Part shown: piece after piece, positions 1-11,351 of the stretch
Layout: the number at the start of each line of letters is the position of its first letter
How positions within the stretch are numbered: the stretch's first letter is position 1
NCBI RefSeq assembly: GCF_002706795.1
Contig: NZ_CP017705.1
Coordinates: 2,912,501 to 2,976,500, forward strand
Direction: 5' to 3'
DNA: 64,000 bases
DNA from: Brevibacillus laterosporus DSM 25
GTDB taxonomy: Bacteria > Bacillota > Bacilli > Brevibacillales > Brevibacillaceae
Notes under the pieces: model-generated
What the model was told of the DNA's origin: nothing
Seen by the model: only the letters and a program-made list of their open reading frames with translations
Database searches by the model: none
Position numbers and translations under genes: made by a program

Positions 1-2685
<2,685 letters not shown>

Positions 2686-2743
2686 CATTGCCTTTATGCT
2701 GACTTCATTATCTAGTTTTGAAAGAACAACTCTTTCATACTGT

Positions 2744-2818
2744 TCCTCAGTAGCTCAATGGTGGAGCAACCGGCTGTTAACCGGTAGGCTGGCGGTTCGA
2801 GTCCGTCCTGAGGAGCCA
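2744..2818 (+). tRNA. tRNA-Asn (GTT)
   Basis: Full cloverleaf: acceptor TCCTCAG pairs with CTGAGGA, the anticodon loop is CTGTTAA, the T-loop is GGTTCGAGTCC and the CCA is encoded. First of twelve tRNA genes after the 23S gene. Confidence 0.97.
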
Positions 2819-2821
2819 TAT

Positions 2822-2914
2822 GGATGGATGTCCGAGCGGCCGAAGGAGCACGATTGGAAATCGTGTAGGCGGGGTCAACTCGTCTCGTGGGTTCAAATCC
2901 CACTCCATCCGCCA
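2822..2914 (+). tRNA. tRNA-Ser (GGA)
   Basis: 93-nt class II tRNA with a long variable arm. Acceptor GGATGGA pairs with TCCATCC, the anticodon loop is TTGGAAA, and the CCA is encoded. Confidence 0.97.
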
Positions 2915-2922
2915 TAATTTAA

Positions 2923-2999
2923 GGCCCGTTGGTGAAGCGGTTTAACACAGCAGCCTTTCACGCTGTCATACAGGGGTTCGAATCCCCTACGGGTCACCA
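2923..2999 (+). tRNA. tRNA-Glu (TTC)
   Basis: Acceptor GGCCCGT pairs with ACGGGTC, the anticodon loop is CTTTCAC, the T-arm is GGGGTTCGAATCCCC, and the CCA is encoded. Confidence 0.97.
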
Positions 3000-3006
3000 T
3001 TTATCT

Positions 3007-3082
3007 GGAGGATTAGCTCAGCTGGGAGAGCATCTGCCTTACAAGCAGAGGGTCGGCGGTTCGATCCCGTCATCCTCCACCA
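3007..3082 (+). tRNA. tRNA-Val (TAC)
   Basis: Acceptor GGAGGAT pairs with ATCCTCC, the anticodon loop is CTTACAA, and the CCA is encoded. Confidence 0.97.
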
Positions 3083-3100
3083 TTTTTATTTTAATATTGT

Positions 3101-3177
<77 letters not shown>

Positions 3178-3183
3178 AAGTAT

Positions 3184-3260
3184 GGAGCTGTGGTGAAGTT
3201 GGAGTTCACGCCGGTCTGTCACACCGGAGGTCGCGGGTTCGAGTCCCGTCAGCTCCGCCA
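3184..3260 (+). tRNA. tRNA-Asp (GTC)
   Basis: Acceptor GGAGCTG pairs with CAGCTCC, the anticodon loop is CTGTCAC, and the CCA is encoded. Confidence 0.97.
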
Positions 3261-3290
3261 TTTCTTATTCAAAATATGGCAAGTATGTTT

Positions 3291-3363
<73 letters not shown>

Positions 3364-3375
3364 CCTTTATTATGT

Positions 3376-3449
3376 AGGGGCATAGTTTAATGGTAGAACA
3401 AAAGTCTCCAAAACTTTTGGCGTGGGTTCGATTCCTACTGCCCCTGCCA
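3376..3449 (+). tRNA. tRNA-Trp (CCA)
   Basis: Acceptor AGGGGCA pairs with TGCCCCT, the anticodon loop is CTCCAAA, and the CCA tail is encoded. Confidence 0.96.
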
Positions 3450-3464
3450 TTATAAATTTAGTAT

Positions 3465-3538
3465 GGCGGTCGTGGCGAAGTGGTTAACGCATCGGATTGT
3501 GGCTCCGACACTCGTGGGTTCGATTCCCATCGATCGCC
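3465..3538 (+). tRNA. tRNA-His (GTG)
   Basis: The anticodon loop is TTGTGGC. The acceptor GCGGTCG pairs with CGATCGC with an extra G(-1) opposite C73, as expected for histidine tRNA. The following bases are CCT, so CCA is not encoded in full. Confidence 0.95.
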
Positions 3539-3549
3539 CCTTTTTTTAT

Positions 3550-3625
3550 GCGGACGTAGCTCAATTGGTAGAGCGTCGCCTTGCCAAGGCGAAGGTCGCG
3601 GGTTCGAGACCCGTCGTCCGCTCCA
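3550..3625 (+). tRNA. tRNA-Gly (GCC)
   Basis: Acceptor GCGGACG pairs with CGTCCGC, the anticodon loop is TTGCCAA, and the CCA is encoded. Confidence 0.97.
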
Positions 3626-3630
3626 TATAT

Positions 3631-3704
3631 GGAGGTATAGCCAAGTGGTAAGGCACGGGTCTGCAAAACCCTCATCCCCGGTTCAAATCCGGGTACCTCC
3701 TCCA
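3631..3704 (+). tRNA. tRNA-Cys (GCA)
   Basis: Acceptor GGAGGTA pairs with TACCTCC, the anticodon loop is CTGCAAA, and the CCA is encoded. Confidence 0.97.
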
Positions 3705-3813
3705 TTTCAAACTATTAGGTATTTTTCTATAAATATTAACAATTTATGTTTAATAGAAAAGTATGATAGAATTATAGAGTAGGAAATTGAAATGGTTATT
3801 TTTAATAAAACAT

Positions 3814-3896
3814 GCCGGTATGGCGGAATTGGCAGACGCGCGCGACTCAAAATCGTGAGGGAAACCGTGGGGGTTCAAGTCCCTCTACCGGCACCA
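3814..3896 (+). tRNA. tRNA-Leu (CAA)
   Basis: 83-nt class II tRNA. Acceptor GCCGGTA pairs with TACCGGC, the anticodon loop is CTCAAAA, and the CCA is encoded. It is set apart from the other tRNAs by 109 AT-rich bases and closes the cluster. Confidence 0.96.
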
Positions 3897-3904
3897 TACG
3901 TAAG

Positions 3905-3945
3905 GAAATGCTTTCTTCAAAAAAGAAGAAAGCATTTTTATTTTT
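3905..3945 (+). terminator. Rho-independent terminator of the rRNA/tRNA operon
   Basis: Inverted repeat AATGCTTTCTT / AAGAAAGCATT separated by a short A-rich loop and followed by a T-rich tract, directly after tRNA-Leu. Confidence 0.85.
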
Positions 3946-4037
3946 ATTACTATATTTCTAGTTGCAACATAAGCTATTTTGATTCAAACAATAAACACAG
4001 AGTCATTCGATAGGAAGATGGTAAGGGGGAAGACGGT

Positions 4038-5375
4038 GTGAAGTACGGTTTAAATAGTACACCACCTTGGAAGGTAACAATACCAGCAGCTGTGCAGTGG
4101 TTTATTGTAACTCTGTCGTGCAGCATTGCAGTACCTATTGTCATTGGTGAAGTTTATGGTTTAAGTGAGGTTCAAACAGCTTTATTTATTCAACAGACTT
4201 TGTTTTATATTGGATTAGCCTCTCTTATTCAGGCTTGGATTGGACATAGATATCCTATGATGGAGGCGCCTGCAGGGTTATGGTGGAGTATTTTTCTTAT
4301 GCTAGCTCAAATAGGTGCCACGATGGGATTAGCTCCAATGGAAATCGGACAATCCTTTCAAGTAGGAATGGTCATCTCTGGTTTGATCTTTTTAATTTTA
4401 GGTCTCACACGTTCTATAAGTAAATTGCAAAAACTGTTTACCCCTGCTGTAACAGGTACCTATATGATTTTACTAGCAATATCACTAGCTAGTAATTTTA
4501 TTAAAGGGATGCTAGGGGTAGGTTATCATGGTGCAACTACCGTACTTCCTAACATCGCTTTAACCTCTATTGTTATTATTATGATTGTGTTACTATGTCA
4601 AAAAATAAAAGCTGTTGCTAGCTTTGCAGTATTAATCGGGATGTTGGCAGGCTGGGGAACATATGCTTTAATGGGGTGGACAGATCCTATTAGAGAATCA
4701 ACGGCTTTGATAACTGTACCACGTTTATTTTTTTGGGGACCTTTTCATTGGGATTTAGGAATTGTAGTAACGTGTGTACTTACCACTTTAATTCTTTTAA
4801 CTAATTTGATTACTAGTATTGCAGTAATTGGGGAAACAACGGAAGAAAAGGCAGAAAAGAGACACTTTGATAAAGGTGGGGTATTTACAGGTGTGTCCCA
4901 TCTCATTTCTGGTCTGGCAGGAGTTGTGGGTATGATACCACTTACACTTGCTGCGGCGTTTATACAAACTACAAAAATTGCATCCAGATTGCCATTTATT
5001 TTAGCCATGACTTTTATGATGATAATCGGGCTTCTCCCTTCTATTTCTAATATACTAGCAACATTGCCAACACCAGTTGCATATGCTGCTATGTTTGTTG
5101 CGTATGCTCAAATTCTAGGGTTTGGTTTGAGAGATTTTAAAAAAGTTCCTTTTAATGAACGAACGATTATTGTGGTAGGATGTTCTTTATTATTGGGCTT
5201 AGGTATCATGTTTGTTGCTCCCGATGCGTGGAAAACTCTACATCCTATGCTGAGTTTTTTATGTAGTAATGGACTACTGGTAGGTGTGCTGTTAGTTTTA
5301 TTATTAGAACACATTATTTATCCTAATCGTGCTGTACAAACTGTAGATATAAAAAAAGACGAATCTGCTTCCTAG
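4038..5375 (+). CDS. NCS2-family purine/pyrimidine permease (YwdJ-like)
   Basis: A 445-residue integral membrane protein with about 12-14 hydrophobic segments, of the nucleobase:cation symporter-2 (uracil/xanthine permease) type; it probably imports a nucleobase with a proton or sodium ion. It begins with GTG after an AAGGGGGA ribosome-binding site. The N-terminal half carries the family-typical EAPAGLWW segment in an early helix. The short charged C-terminus (KKDESAS) ends at a shared terminator. It is a single-gene unit between the tRNA cluster and a convergent gene. Resemblance to B. subtilis YwdJ is from memory; the substrate cannot be read from sequence. Confidence 0.85.
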   Translation: MKYGLNSTPPWKVTIPAAVQWFIVTLSCSIAVPIVIGEVYGLSEVQTALFIQQTLFYIGLASLIQAWIGHRYPMMEAPAGLWWSIFLMLAQIGATMGLAPMEIGQSFQVGMVISGLIFLILGLTRSISKLQKLFTPAVTGTYMILLAISLASNFIKGMLGVGYHGATTVLPNIALTSIVIIMIVLLCQKIKAVASFAVLIGMLAGWGTYALMGWTDPIRESTALITVPRLFFWGPFHWDLGIVVTCVLTTLILLTNLITSIAVIGETTEEKAEKRHFDKGGVFTGVSHLISGLAGVVGMIPLTLAAAFIQTTKIASRLPFILAMTFMMIIGLLPSISNILATLPTPVAYAAMFVAYAQILGFGLRDFKKVPFNERTIIVVGCSLLLGLGIMFVAPDAWKTLHPMLSFLCSNGLLVGVLLVLLLEHIIYPNRAVQTVDIKKDESAS

Positions 5376-5391
5376 GCAATTCGTCTTTTTT
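5351..5391. terminator. Bidirectional terminator
   Basis: AAAAGACGAAT and ATTCGTCTTTT form a stem flanked by A and T tracts, overlapping the end of the permease gene and facing the convergent gene, so it can serve both strands. Confidence 0.85.
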
Positions 5392-5394
5392 GAG

Positions 5395-6069
5395 TTACTT
5401 TGTTGAAACAATAGCAGATTCCACAACTTCACCGCCATTTATTTCGATAATCATTCTAGCAGAGGAACCAATAATTTTTTCCTGTTCATTTGGTGATACA
5501 TTTGGTGGAATAAAGATAATCTGTAGTAGCTCTGTACTGTCTGTTGATACACTGGTTCGAAGAGAATCAACAATAGGGCTCCCAAAGGCTCCATTTCCAT
5601 CAGCTAAAATAATTTTTCCGTTCATGGTAACATCCCGTCCATTTAGGGCTGAATATACATCATTTTCTGTGCCTAATTGACAACGTATCGGAAGTTGTAA
5701 CTTGTGAACATCATATAGACCAAAAGGAAGAAAATGCATAATTGACAAAAAGTTATTGATATCCACTGCCGAATTTACCCAGTGAAAAGGATTTCCTTGC
5801 AAAATTCGGCGTAACAATGCCTCAGAAGAAGGACGATATCGACTAGGGTCAATACCTAATGCTTTAAACCCTGCACGCCAGTAGCTGAGATTAGGAATAT
5901 TCTTCATGGTTTCAAGAGAATGCTCTATTCGAAGAGATTCGATAAAATAATTCATACGACCCATTAGCATCTTAGGAGAACTAGAAAGTGACATTCCCGA
6001 ATAATGAATCATCCCCAAAGAAAAACCCGGAAGCTTTTCTAACAGAGTGGCATCAATGGTTATGTACAT
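5395..6069 (-). CDS. B3/B4 domain-containing protein (PheT-like editing-domain homologue)
   Basis: A 224-residue stand-alone protein resembling the B3/B4 domain of phenylalanyl-tRNA synthetase beta subunit, a fold that handles misacylated tRNA. Such free-standing copies are common in Bacillales, but their role is not established. Visible family features are the SYWRAGFKALGIDPSRYRPS and LPFGLYD stretches. The frame opens further upstream with TTG, but the ATG at 6069 has AAAGGAG at the right distance, so that start is preferred. No signal peptide or membrane segment is seen. Its 3' end faces the permease gene across the shared terminator. Confidence 0.8.
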   Translation of the reverse strand: MYITIDATLLEKLPGFSLGMIHYSGMSLSSSPKMLMGRMNYFIESLRIEHSLETMKNIPNLSYWRAGFKALGIDPSRYRPSSEALLRRILQGNPFHWVNSAVDINNFLSIMHFLPFGLYDVHKLQLPIRCQLGTENDVYSALNGRDVTMNGKIILADGNGAFGSPIVDSLRTSVSTDSTELLQIIFIPPNVSPNEQEKIIGSSARMIIEINGGEVVESAIVSTK

Positions 6070-6307
6070 GAAAAAGGCTCCTTTCAAATACAACCTTATA
6101 AAAATAGTATATCACTGTTTATAGACTTATAAAATTCCTCTATAGCAGTAAAAGCCAATAACAAACATGGAAAATAAAGGGTAAATTATTTGTTTTTATG
6201 TAACAGATCACGTAACATGAGAAAGAGATTTCAATGAAAATATTTTTGTAGAGGGCTCTGTCCTTTTGTAAAATAGAAATAGAAACCAAGGAGGGAACAG
6301 AACGACG

Positions 6308-6742
6308 ATGAAGGAAGTAACAATTTATACAGACGGAGCATGCTCGGGTAATCCTGGTCCAGGTGGTTGGGGTGCGGTTCTGTTTTATGGTGAGCATAAA
6401 AAAGAGATGTCAGGATCAGCTGAACAAACGACGAATAATCGAATGGAATTGCAGGCGGTTATCGAAGCTCTGAAGATTCTCAAGGAGCCCTGTAAAGTTA
6501 CTATATATAGTGATAGTGCCTATGTTGTAAATTGCTTTCAACAGCGGTGGCATGTGGGTTGGGTGCAGCGAGGATGGAAAAATAGTAAAAACCAACCTGT
6601 AGAGAATCAGGAGCTATGGAAAGAGCTTCTGTCACTCATGGAAATACACCAGGTCGATTATGTAAAAGTAAAGGGTCATGCTGACAATGAATGGAATAAT
6701 CGTTGTGATGAATTGGCCACAGGAGCGATTAAACACCGGTGA
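6308..6742 (+). CDS. rnhA: Ribonuclease HI
   Basis: 144 residues, the normal length for a bacterial RNase HI, which cleaves the RNA strand of RNA:DNA hybrids. The catalytic carboxylates are visible as D9 (YTDGACSGNPG), E47 (NNRMELQA), D69 (YSDSAYV) and D134, with H124 in the KGHAD loop. The W-rich basic handle (WHVGWVQRGWKN) is present. An AAGGAGGG site lies upstream. The stop overlaps the start of queG (GTGA), so the two are cotranscribed. Sure of the call. Confidence 0.95.
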   Translation: MKEVTIYTDGACSGNPGPGGWGAVLFYGEHKKEMSGSAEQTTNNRMELQAVIEALKILKEPCKVTIYSDSAYVVNCFQQRWHVGWVQRGWKNSKNQPVENQELWKELLSLMEIHQVDYVKVKGHADNEWNNRCDELATGAIKHR

Positions 6743-7890
6743 AGCCATCTCTTCTAGACACAACATATTGGCAACAAATAAAAGAAACCATTCAACGATA
6801 TGCAGCAGAAATAGGCATTGATAAAATTGGATTTACCTCGGCAGATCCTTTTTTGGAATTAAAAGACAGACTGATAGTTCATCGTGAGAAAGGATATGAG
6901 TCAGGATTTGAAGAGAAGGATATTGATAAGCGTGTGTATCCTGAGCTTACTCTTGAGGGAGCACGTTCTATCATCGCTATTGCGATTGCCTATCCTTCCA
7001 AGATGACCAATTTTCCCAAATCAGAGCCTGAGGCGTATAGAGGAATTCTAGCACGCTCTGCATGGGGATTAGATTATCATCACGTTCTACGTGATAAATT
7101 GAACCAACTTGCTGATTTTATTCAAACGTTGGAACCAGATGCACGTTTAGAATCTATGGTAGATACGGGTGTCCTATCTGATCGGGCTGTGGCTGAAAGA
7201 GCGGGAATAGGATGGGTAGGGAAAAATTGCTCCATCATTACCCCGGAATTCGGCTCTTATGTCTATCTGGGAGAGATGATTACGAACCTTCCGCTACCAT
7301 CGGATCAGCCAATGGAGGATCAGTGTGGAGAATGTACACTTTGTTTGGATACTTGCCCTACTCAAGCCTTAGTTCAAGGTGGACAACTAAATTCACAGAG
7401 ATGTGTAGCTTTTCTAACTCAAGTGAAGAATGAAATCCCAGAAGAATTCCGAGAAAAAATAGGAAATAGATTATATGGTTGTGATACCTGTCAGACGATA
7501 TGTCCTAAAAACAAAGGTATGAACTTTACACATCATCCAGAGACTTTACCAGACCCAGAGCTAGTAAAACCTTTGCTAAAGCCTTTACTTACAATTGGAA
7601 ACAAAGAATTTAAGACGAGATTTGGAACATCTTCAGCTGCTTGGCGTGGTAAAAAGCCTATACAAAGAAATGCCATTTTAGGTTTAGCGCATTTTAGAGA
7701 TAAGTCAGCAGTACCAGATTTAATCGAGCTTTTGAATAAAGATTCACGTCCAGTTATCCGAGGAACTTCTGCGTGGGCATTGGGGCGAATTGGTGGAGAG
7801 CTAGCAATGGACGCATTAGAATTAGCCAATCTCAAGGAACAAGATGAGTCTGTTATGCAAGAGATACAAAAAGCATTAAAAAAGCATTAA
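6739..7890 (+). CDS. queG: Epoxyqueuosine reductase QueG
   Basis: 383-residue cobalamin- and Fe-S-dependent enzyme that performs the last step of queuosine synthesis in tRNA (epoxyqueuosine to queuosine). The N-terminal cobalamin-binding half carries the DTGVLSDRAVAERAGIGW segment. The two [4Fe-4S] clusters are bound by C196/C199/C202/C206 and C248/C251/C255. A C-terminal HEAT-like repeat (residues ~315-380) matches the family. It starts at GTG overlapping the rnhA stop. The 0-frame ends just after a perfect A-AAA-AAG slippery heptamer; a -1 shift would add a 13-residue charged tail ending at 7925. Confidence 0.93.
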   Translation: MKPSLLDTTYWQQIKETIQRYAAEIGIDKIGFTSADPFLELKDRLIVHREKGYESGFEEKDIDKRVYPELTLEGARSIIAIAIAYPSKMTNFPKSEPEAYRGILARSAWGLDYHHVLRDKLNQLADFIQTLEPDARLESMVDTGVLSDRAVAERAGIGWVGKNCSIITPEFGSYVYLGEMITNLPLPSDQPMEDQCGECTLCLDTCPTQALVQGGQLNSQRCVAFLTQVKNEIPEEFREKIGNRLYGCDTCQTICPKNKGMNFTHHPETLPDPELVKPLLKPLLTIGNKEFKTRFGTSSAAWRGKKPIQRNAILGLAHFRDKSAVPDLIELLNKDSRPVIRGTSAWALGRIGGELAMDALELANLKEQDESVMQEIQKALKKH

Positions 7891-7995
7891 AAAAGCTAGA
7901 AGATAAAGAACGTGACAACAAGTAATCATATCTGGAGGGTTGCGTCCGTAGTATCTAGCGCATATCAATGCTGAATATAAAGGAGTGAGTAAGGG

Positions 7996-8517
7996 ATGAA
8001 TGTATTGCATTACTCTTATATGGATGCACCCATTGGGGGATTAATTTTAGTTACTAATCAAATAGGTGTCTGTTATATCCAATTTGGACAAGATGAGACA
8101 AGCATGCATGCCATCCAAAGCTGGGCAAAAAAATGGAAATATACATTAGCTGATCAGCCCACTCCAGAAAAACATCATGAACTTCATCAACAATTGCATG
8201 ATTATTTCCGAGGGAAACGTAAAATATTTTCCTTTCCAATAGATCTGCATGGAACAATGTTTCAGAAAAAAGTTTGGAATGCATTACTTACTATTCCTTA
8301 TGGTGAGACACGTTCATATAAAGATATTGCTTGTAGTATTGGTTCAGATAAGGCGGTAAGAGCAGTAGGCGGGGCTAATAACAAAAATCCAGTCTCATTG
8401 ATTGTTCCATGCCATCGAGTAATTGGGGCGAATGGCGCACTGGTCGGATACGGCGGAGGTTTATCAATAAAGGAACAATTGCTTACATTAGAAGGTGTTT
8501 TACCAATTGTTAAATAG
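7996..8517 (+). CDS. ogt: Methylated-DNA--protein-cysteine methyltransferase
   Basis: 173-residue suicide repair protein that transfers the methyl group of O6-methylguanine to its own cysteine. The active-site motif IVPCHRV places the acceptor at C139. The preceding helix SIGSDKAVRAVGGANNKNP is the DNA-reading helix-turn-helix with the arginine finger. AGGAGTGAG lies before the ATG. It lies downstream of queG in the same direction, with 105 bases between. Confidence 0.94.
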   Translation: MNVLHYSYMDAPIGGLILVTNQIGVCYIQFGQDETSMHAIQSWAKKWKYTLADQPTPEKHHELHQQLHDYFRGKRKIFSFPIDLHGTMFQKKVWNALLTIPYGETRSYKDIACSIGSDKAVRAVGGANNKNPVSLIVPCHRVIGANGALVGYGGGLSIKEQLLTLEGVLPIVK

Positions 8518-8688
8518 CCAATAATGAAATAGGTTTACTAGCTGCATGTCTGTTTTCATGCATGTTCATGGGTCAAGGCTCTTATCCATATAATTAGCAA
8601 TAGATGCTAGTTGCTCGATCAAGATTGCTGTAAGCATGGGGAATACTTGATCAGAAGCGTACATCCCGAAATGGAAGGGAGCATACGT

Positions 8689-9717
8689 ATGGTTGGAGAA
8701 GCTTGGAGGAAGGAAGTAAACCAATATCTCGGAGAAGTAGACAGGGCACTTCTAAGCCTAGATTTTTCTATTTCGCCCCAACAATTGCAAATTACCGAAG
8801 AAGCAAAGAAGGCTATTAGGTATTGGCAAGCAGCTTGGCTTCGATGGAAGAGTGTACAACACGATTCAGACAGCTGGTCATTACAGGCTGTTCATACAAA
8901 GTTAACACCAATTTATGAGGCTGTGTGCTCTTCCAATGTTATGGTATCAGGACTTCTTCATAGAAGGATCTATTTCAGACCGGCCCCATCTGCACCTCTT
9001 GAGTTTTATGAAATGCAGACCACCGAACAGATTAAATTAATCTCTGATGACGGTAGCCTGTGGAATTTTGAACAGGTATGGGGAATGCCAATGCCGTTAT
9101 TTCATGGCAGTGATTCCGACTTGACGAATTCCATGAATAGCAAAGAGAAACGTAATCCCTCACATAACAATTTACCTAATCCTGAAGTGGATTCAGAGAT
9201 CCATCCGGTTGTTCTATCCTATAGTTATAATCGTGAAGCTGCTGTTGCTTATGCAAATCAGTTTTGGGAAACTCCCAACCCAGCATATCCTTATTTTCAA
9301 GATGATTGTACCAACTTTATTTCTCAATGCTTGCATGCAGGTGGAATTCCAATGATATTTACTAATAGTAGAGCAAAAGGATGGTGGTATCGTCATCGCA
9401 AAGAGGGGTGGAGTTTTAGTTGGGCCATTGCAAATAGCCTAGAATCATTGTTGGCTAAAGGAGGGGCTCCTTTTTACGCTCAACAAAGAGGAACTCCGCA
9501 GGAATTGGAGATTGGCGACATCATTTGTTATGATTTTACTGGGGATGGTAGATGGGATCATAATACAATTGTAGTAGCAAAAGATGAACAGGGATTTCCG
9601 TTAGTGAATGCGCACACGTTTAATGCTCAGTATCGTTTTTGGGAGTACTTAGATTCCACTGCTTATACGCCTGCTATTAAATATCGCTTCTTTCATGTGA
9701 TGGCTGTAGAAAATTGA
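8689..9717 (+). CDS. Putative amidase-domain (Amidase_6) protein
   Basis: 342 residues. The C-terminal ~150 residues match the putative amidase fold found in Bacillus spore and cell-wall proteins: YNREAAVAYANQFW, then DDCTNFISQCLHAGG with the probable catalytic Cys, GDIICYDFTGDGRWDHN with the probable His, and a VNAHTFNAQYRFWEY end. The N-terminal half is helical and unassigned. No signal peptide is visible. The frame can start at TTG 8611, but ATG 8689 has AAGGGAG seven bases upstream and is preferred. A role in peptidoglycan or peptide hydrolysis is inferred only from the fold. Confidence 0.75.
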   Translation: MVGEAWRKEVNQYLGEVDRALLSLDFSISPQQLQITEEAKKAIRYWQAAWLRWKSVQHDSDSWSLQAVHTKLTPIYEAVCSSNVMVSGLLHRRIYFRPAPSAPLEFYEMQTTEQIKLISDDGSLWNFEQVWGMPMPLFHGSDSDLTNSMNSKEKRNPSHNNLPNPEVDSEIHPVVLSYSYNREAAVAYANQFWETPNPAYPYFQDDCTNFISQCLHAGGIPMIFTNSRAKGWWYRHRKEGWSFSWAIANSLESLLAKGGAPFYAQQRGTPQELEIGDIICYDFTGDGRWDHNTIVVAKDEQGFPLVNAHTFNAQYRFWEYLDSTAYTPAIKYRFFHVMAVEN

Positions 9718-9967
9718 AACATCGCTTGTTGTTACTACCATACAAGAGTTAAGATTAAGGAAAGCCACAAACTAGGGGATTTGAACCAAATCATTTATTG
9801 TTGGTAAAATCACTAAAAATGATCAAAAACCTTAAAGAGTAGTTTGCTTCTTTTTAGATGAGGAGACTGTTCTTTAGGGTTTTCTTACTAATGCTTTTTC
9901 AAACATATCGAAATGATCTTTTTTGCGATAAGATGATAGTGAGCTTGTTAGAGGAGAGATAGCGTCT

Positions 9968-10441
9968 ATGTCTTTACACATCGTACTACATGAACCATTA
10001 ATTCCAGCCAATACAGGGAATATTGCTAGAACTTGCGCAGCAACTGGTGTTCATTTGCATCTCATACGTCCACTTGGCTTTTCAACTGATGACAAAGCCC
10101 TTAAACGAGCAGGATTGGATTATTGGCATGCCGTAAATATCAGTTACTACGATAATTTTGAACATTTTGCCCAAGTTCATGAGCATAAAACAGATCGCTT
10201 TTTCTTCGTAGAGACAAATGGGACGAGGTCTTATAGCGATATCGATTTTCAACCTGGTGATTTTATTATCTTGGGTAAAGAAACTAGTGGCATCCCACAA
10301 GAGATTATGGATAGATACGATTCTAGTCAAATTGTTCGTATTCCTATGGGAGGCGCAACCAGATCTATGAATTTATCCAACTGTGCTGCCATTGTTACTT
10401 TTGAAGGGCTACGGCAGATTGGATTTCCAGGATTGGATTAA
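9968..10441 (+). CDS. trmL: tRNA (cytidine(34)-2'-O)-methyltransferase TrmL
   Basis: 157-residue SPOUT-class methyltransferase that 2'-O-methylates the wobble base of certain tRNA-Leu species. Typical motifs are the N-terminal HIVLHEPLIPANTGNIAR, the central LGKETSGIP loop, and the C-terminal knot MGGATRSMNLSNCAAI that binds AdoMet. AGGAGAGA precedes the ATG. Length and motifs are canonical. Confidence 0.94.
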   Translation: MSLHIVLHEPLIPANTGNIARTCAATGVHLHLIRPLGFSTDDKALKRAGLDYWHAVNISYYDNFEHFAQVHEHKTDRFFFVETNGTRSYSDIDFQPGDFIILGKETSGIPQEIMDRYDSSQIVRIPMGGATRSMNLSNCAAIVTFEGLRQIGFPGLD

Positions 10442-10500
10442 GCTAGCTCGTTGTTTTTTTGAAGATAAATATAAGGTAGGGTATTCAAAGGGAGGAACAC

Positions 10501-11232
10501 ATGTCACAGGCAACCACAGTTTTTTTTGATTTAGATGGAACATTATTAGAAATGCATACAGATCAATTCGTGGAGAACTATTTAAAAGAGTTAGCGATGT
10601 TTGTTGGAGATGCCTTTGAATCAAAGCAGTTGATTGGGTGGCTATGGGAGTCTACAAAAGCAATGATTATTAATAAGGAAGCAGATAAAACCAACGAACA
10701 AATATTCATTGAGAATTTTTTGAAACATAGCGGAGCGAAAAAAGAAGATGTATGGCCTATCTTTGAAAAATTTTATCTGGAGCTATTTCCAAATTTATCA
10801 CACTACACAAATCCATCACCTTGGGGAAAAAAATTAGTGCAAGCAGCTAAAGAGGCAGGTTATCGTGTTGCTGTTACAACCAACCCTGTTTTTCCTAAAG
10901 AAGCTATATATGGGAGATTAGCTTGGCTTGAATTAACTCCTGAAGACTTTGAATGGGTAACGGTGTATGAGACCTCTCACTTCACGAAGCCAAATGTGGA
11001 GTATTATCATGAAGTTTGTGAGCGTCTACAAGTAGAGCCAGAAGAGTGTATCATGGTAGGGAATCATATGCAGGAAGACATGGTAGCAAGTCAGCTAGGT
11101 CTAAAAACCTTTTTGGTGACCAATTACATGGAAGATCGAGGGGAGCCTACCTATCAGGTAGATCAGCGGGGAACGATTGAGGAATTATATCAAGCAATTA
11201 TAAATCGTCAAGGTGTTTTTGCTAAAGCTTAA
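10501..11232 (+). CDS. HAD-superfamily hydrolase
   Basis: 243 residues. The HAD motif I FFDLDGTLLE holds the nucleophile and acid Asp residues; motif II is VTTNP; motif III lysine is in TKPNVEYYHEVC; motif IV is MVGNHMQED, where the usual second Asp is partly replaced. A cap domain sits between motifs I and II. Likely a small-molecule phosphatase of unknown substrate. GGGAGGAAC lies just before the ATG; a terminator follows. Confidence 0.88.
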   Translation: MSQATTVFFDLDGTLLEMHTDQFVENYLKELAMFVGDAFESKQLIGWLWESTKAMIINKEADKTNEQIFIENFLKHSGAKKEDVWPIFEKFYLELFPNLSHYTNPSPWGKKLVQAAKEAGYRVAVTTNPVFPKEAIYGRLAWLELTPEDFEWVTVYETSHFTKPNVEYYHEVCERLQVEPEECIMVGNHMQEDMVASQLGLKTFLVTNYMEDRGEPTYQVDQRGTIEELYQAIINRQGVFAKA

Positions 11233-11308
11233 CGATCATCAATAGAAGTGTTCAAAAGAAAAGGGAACGAAAAAGGAATCAGAGAACAAGGAAATCAAAA
11301 GAAAAACT

Positions 11309-11337
11309 AAGCTGCCAGACAATCGGCAGCTTTTTTG
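11309..11337. terminator. Terminator after the HAD gene
   Basis: GCTGCC / GGCAGC stem extended by A/T pairs (AAGCTGCC and GGCAGCTTTTTT), then T-run. It sits between the HAD gene and the convergent DUF523 pseudogene and can act on both. Confidence 0.85.
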
Positions 11338-11351
11338 TATGACTATTTCTT

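Noticed and set aside
5390-5680. Rightward frame opposite the B3/B4 gene
   Set aside because: Antisense to a gene with clear family motifs; no ribosome-binding site.
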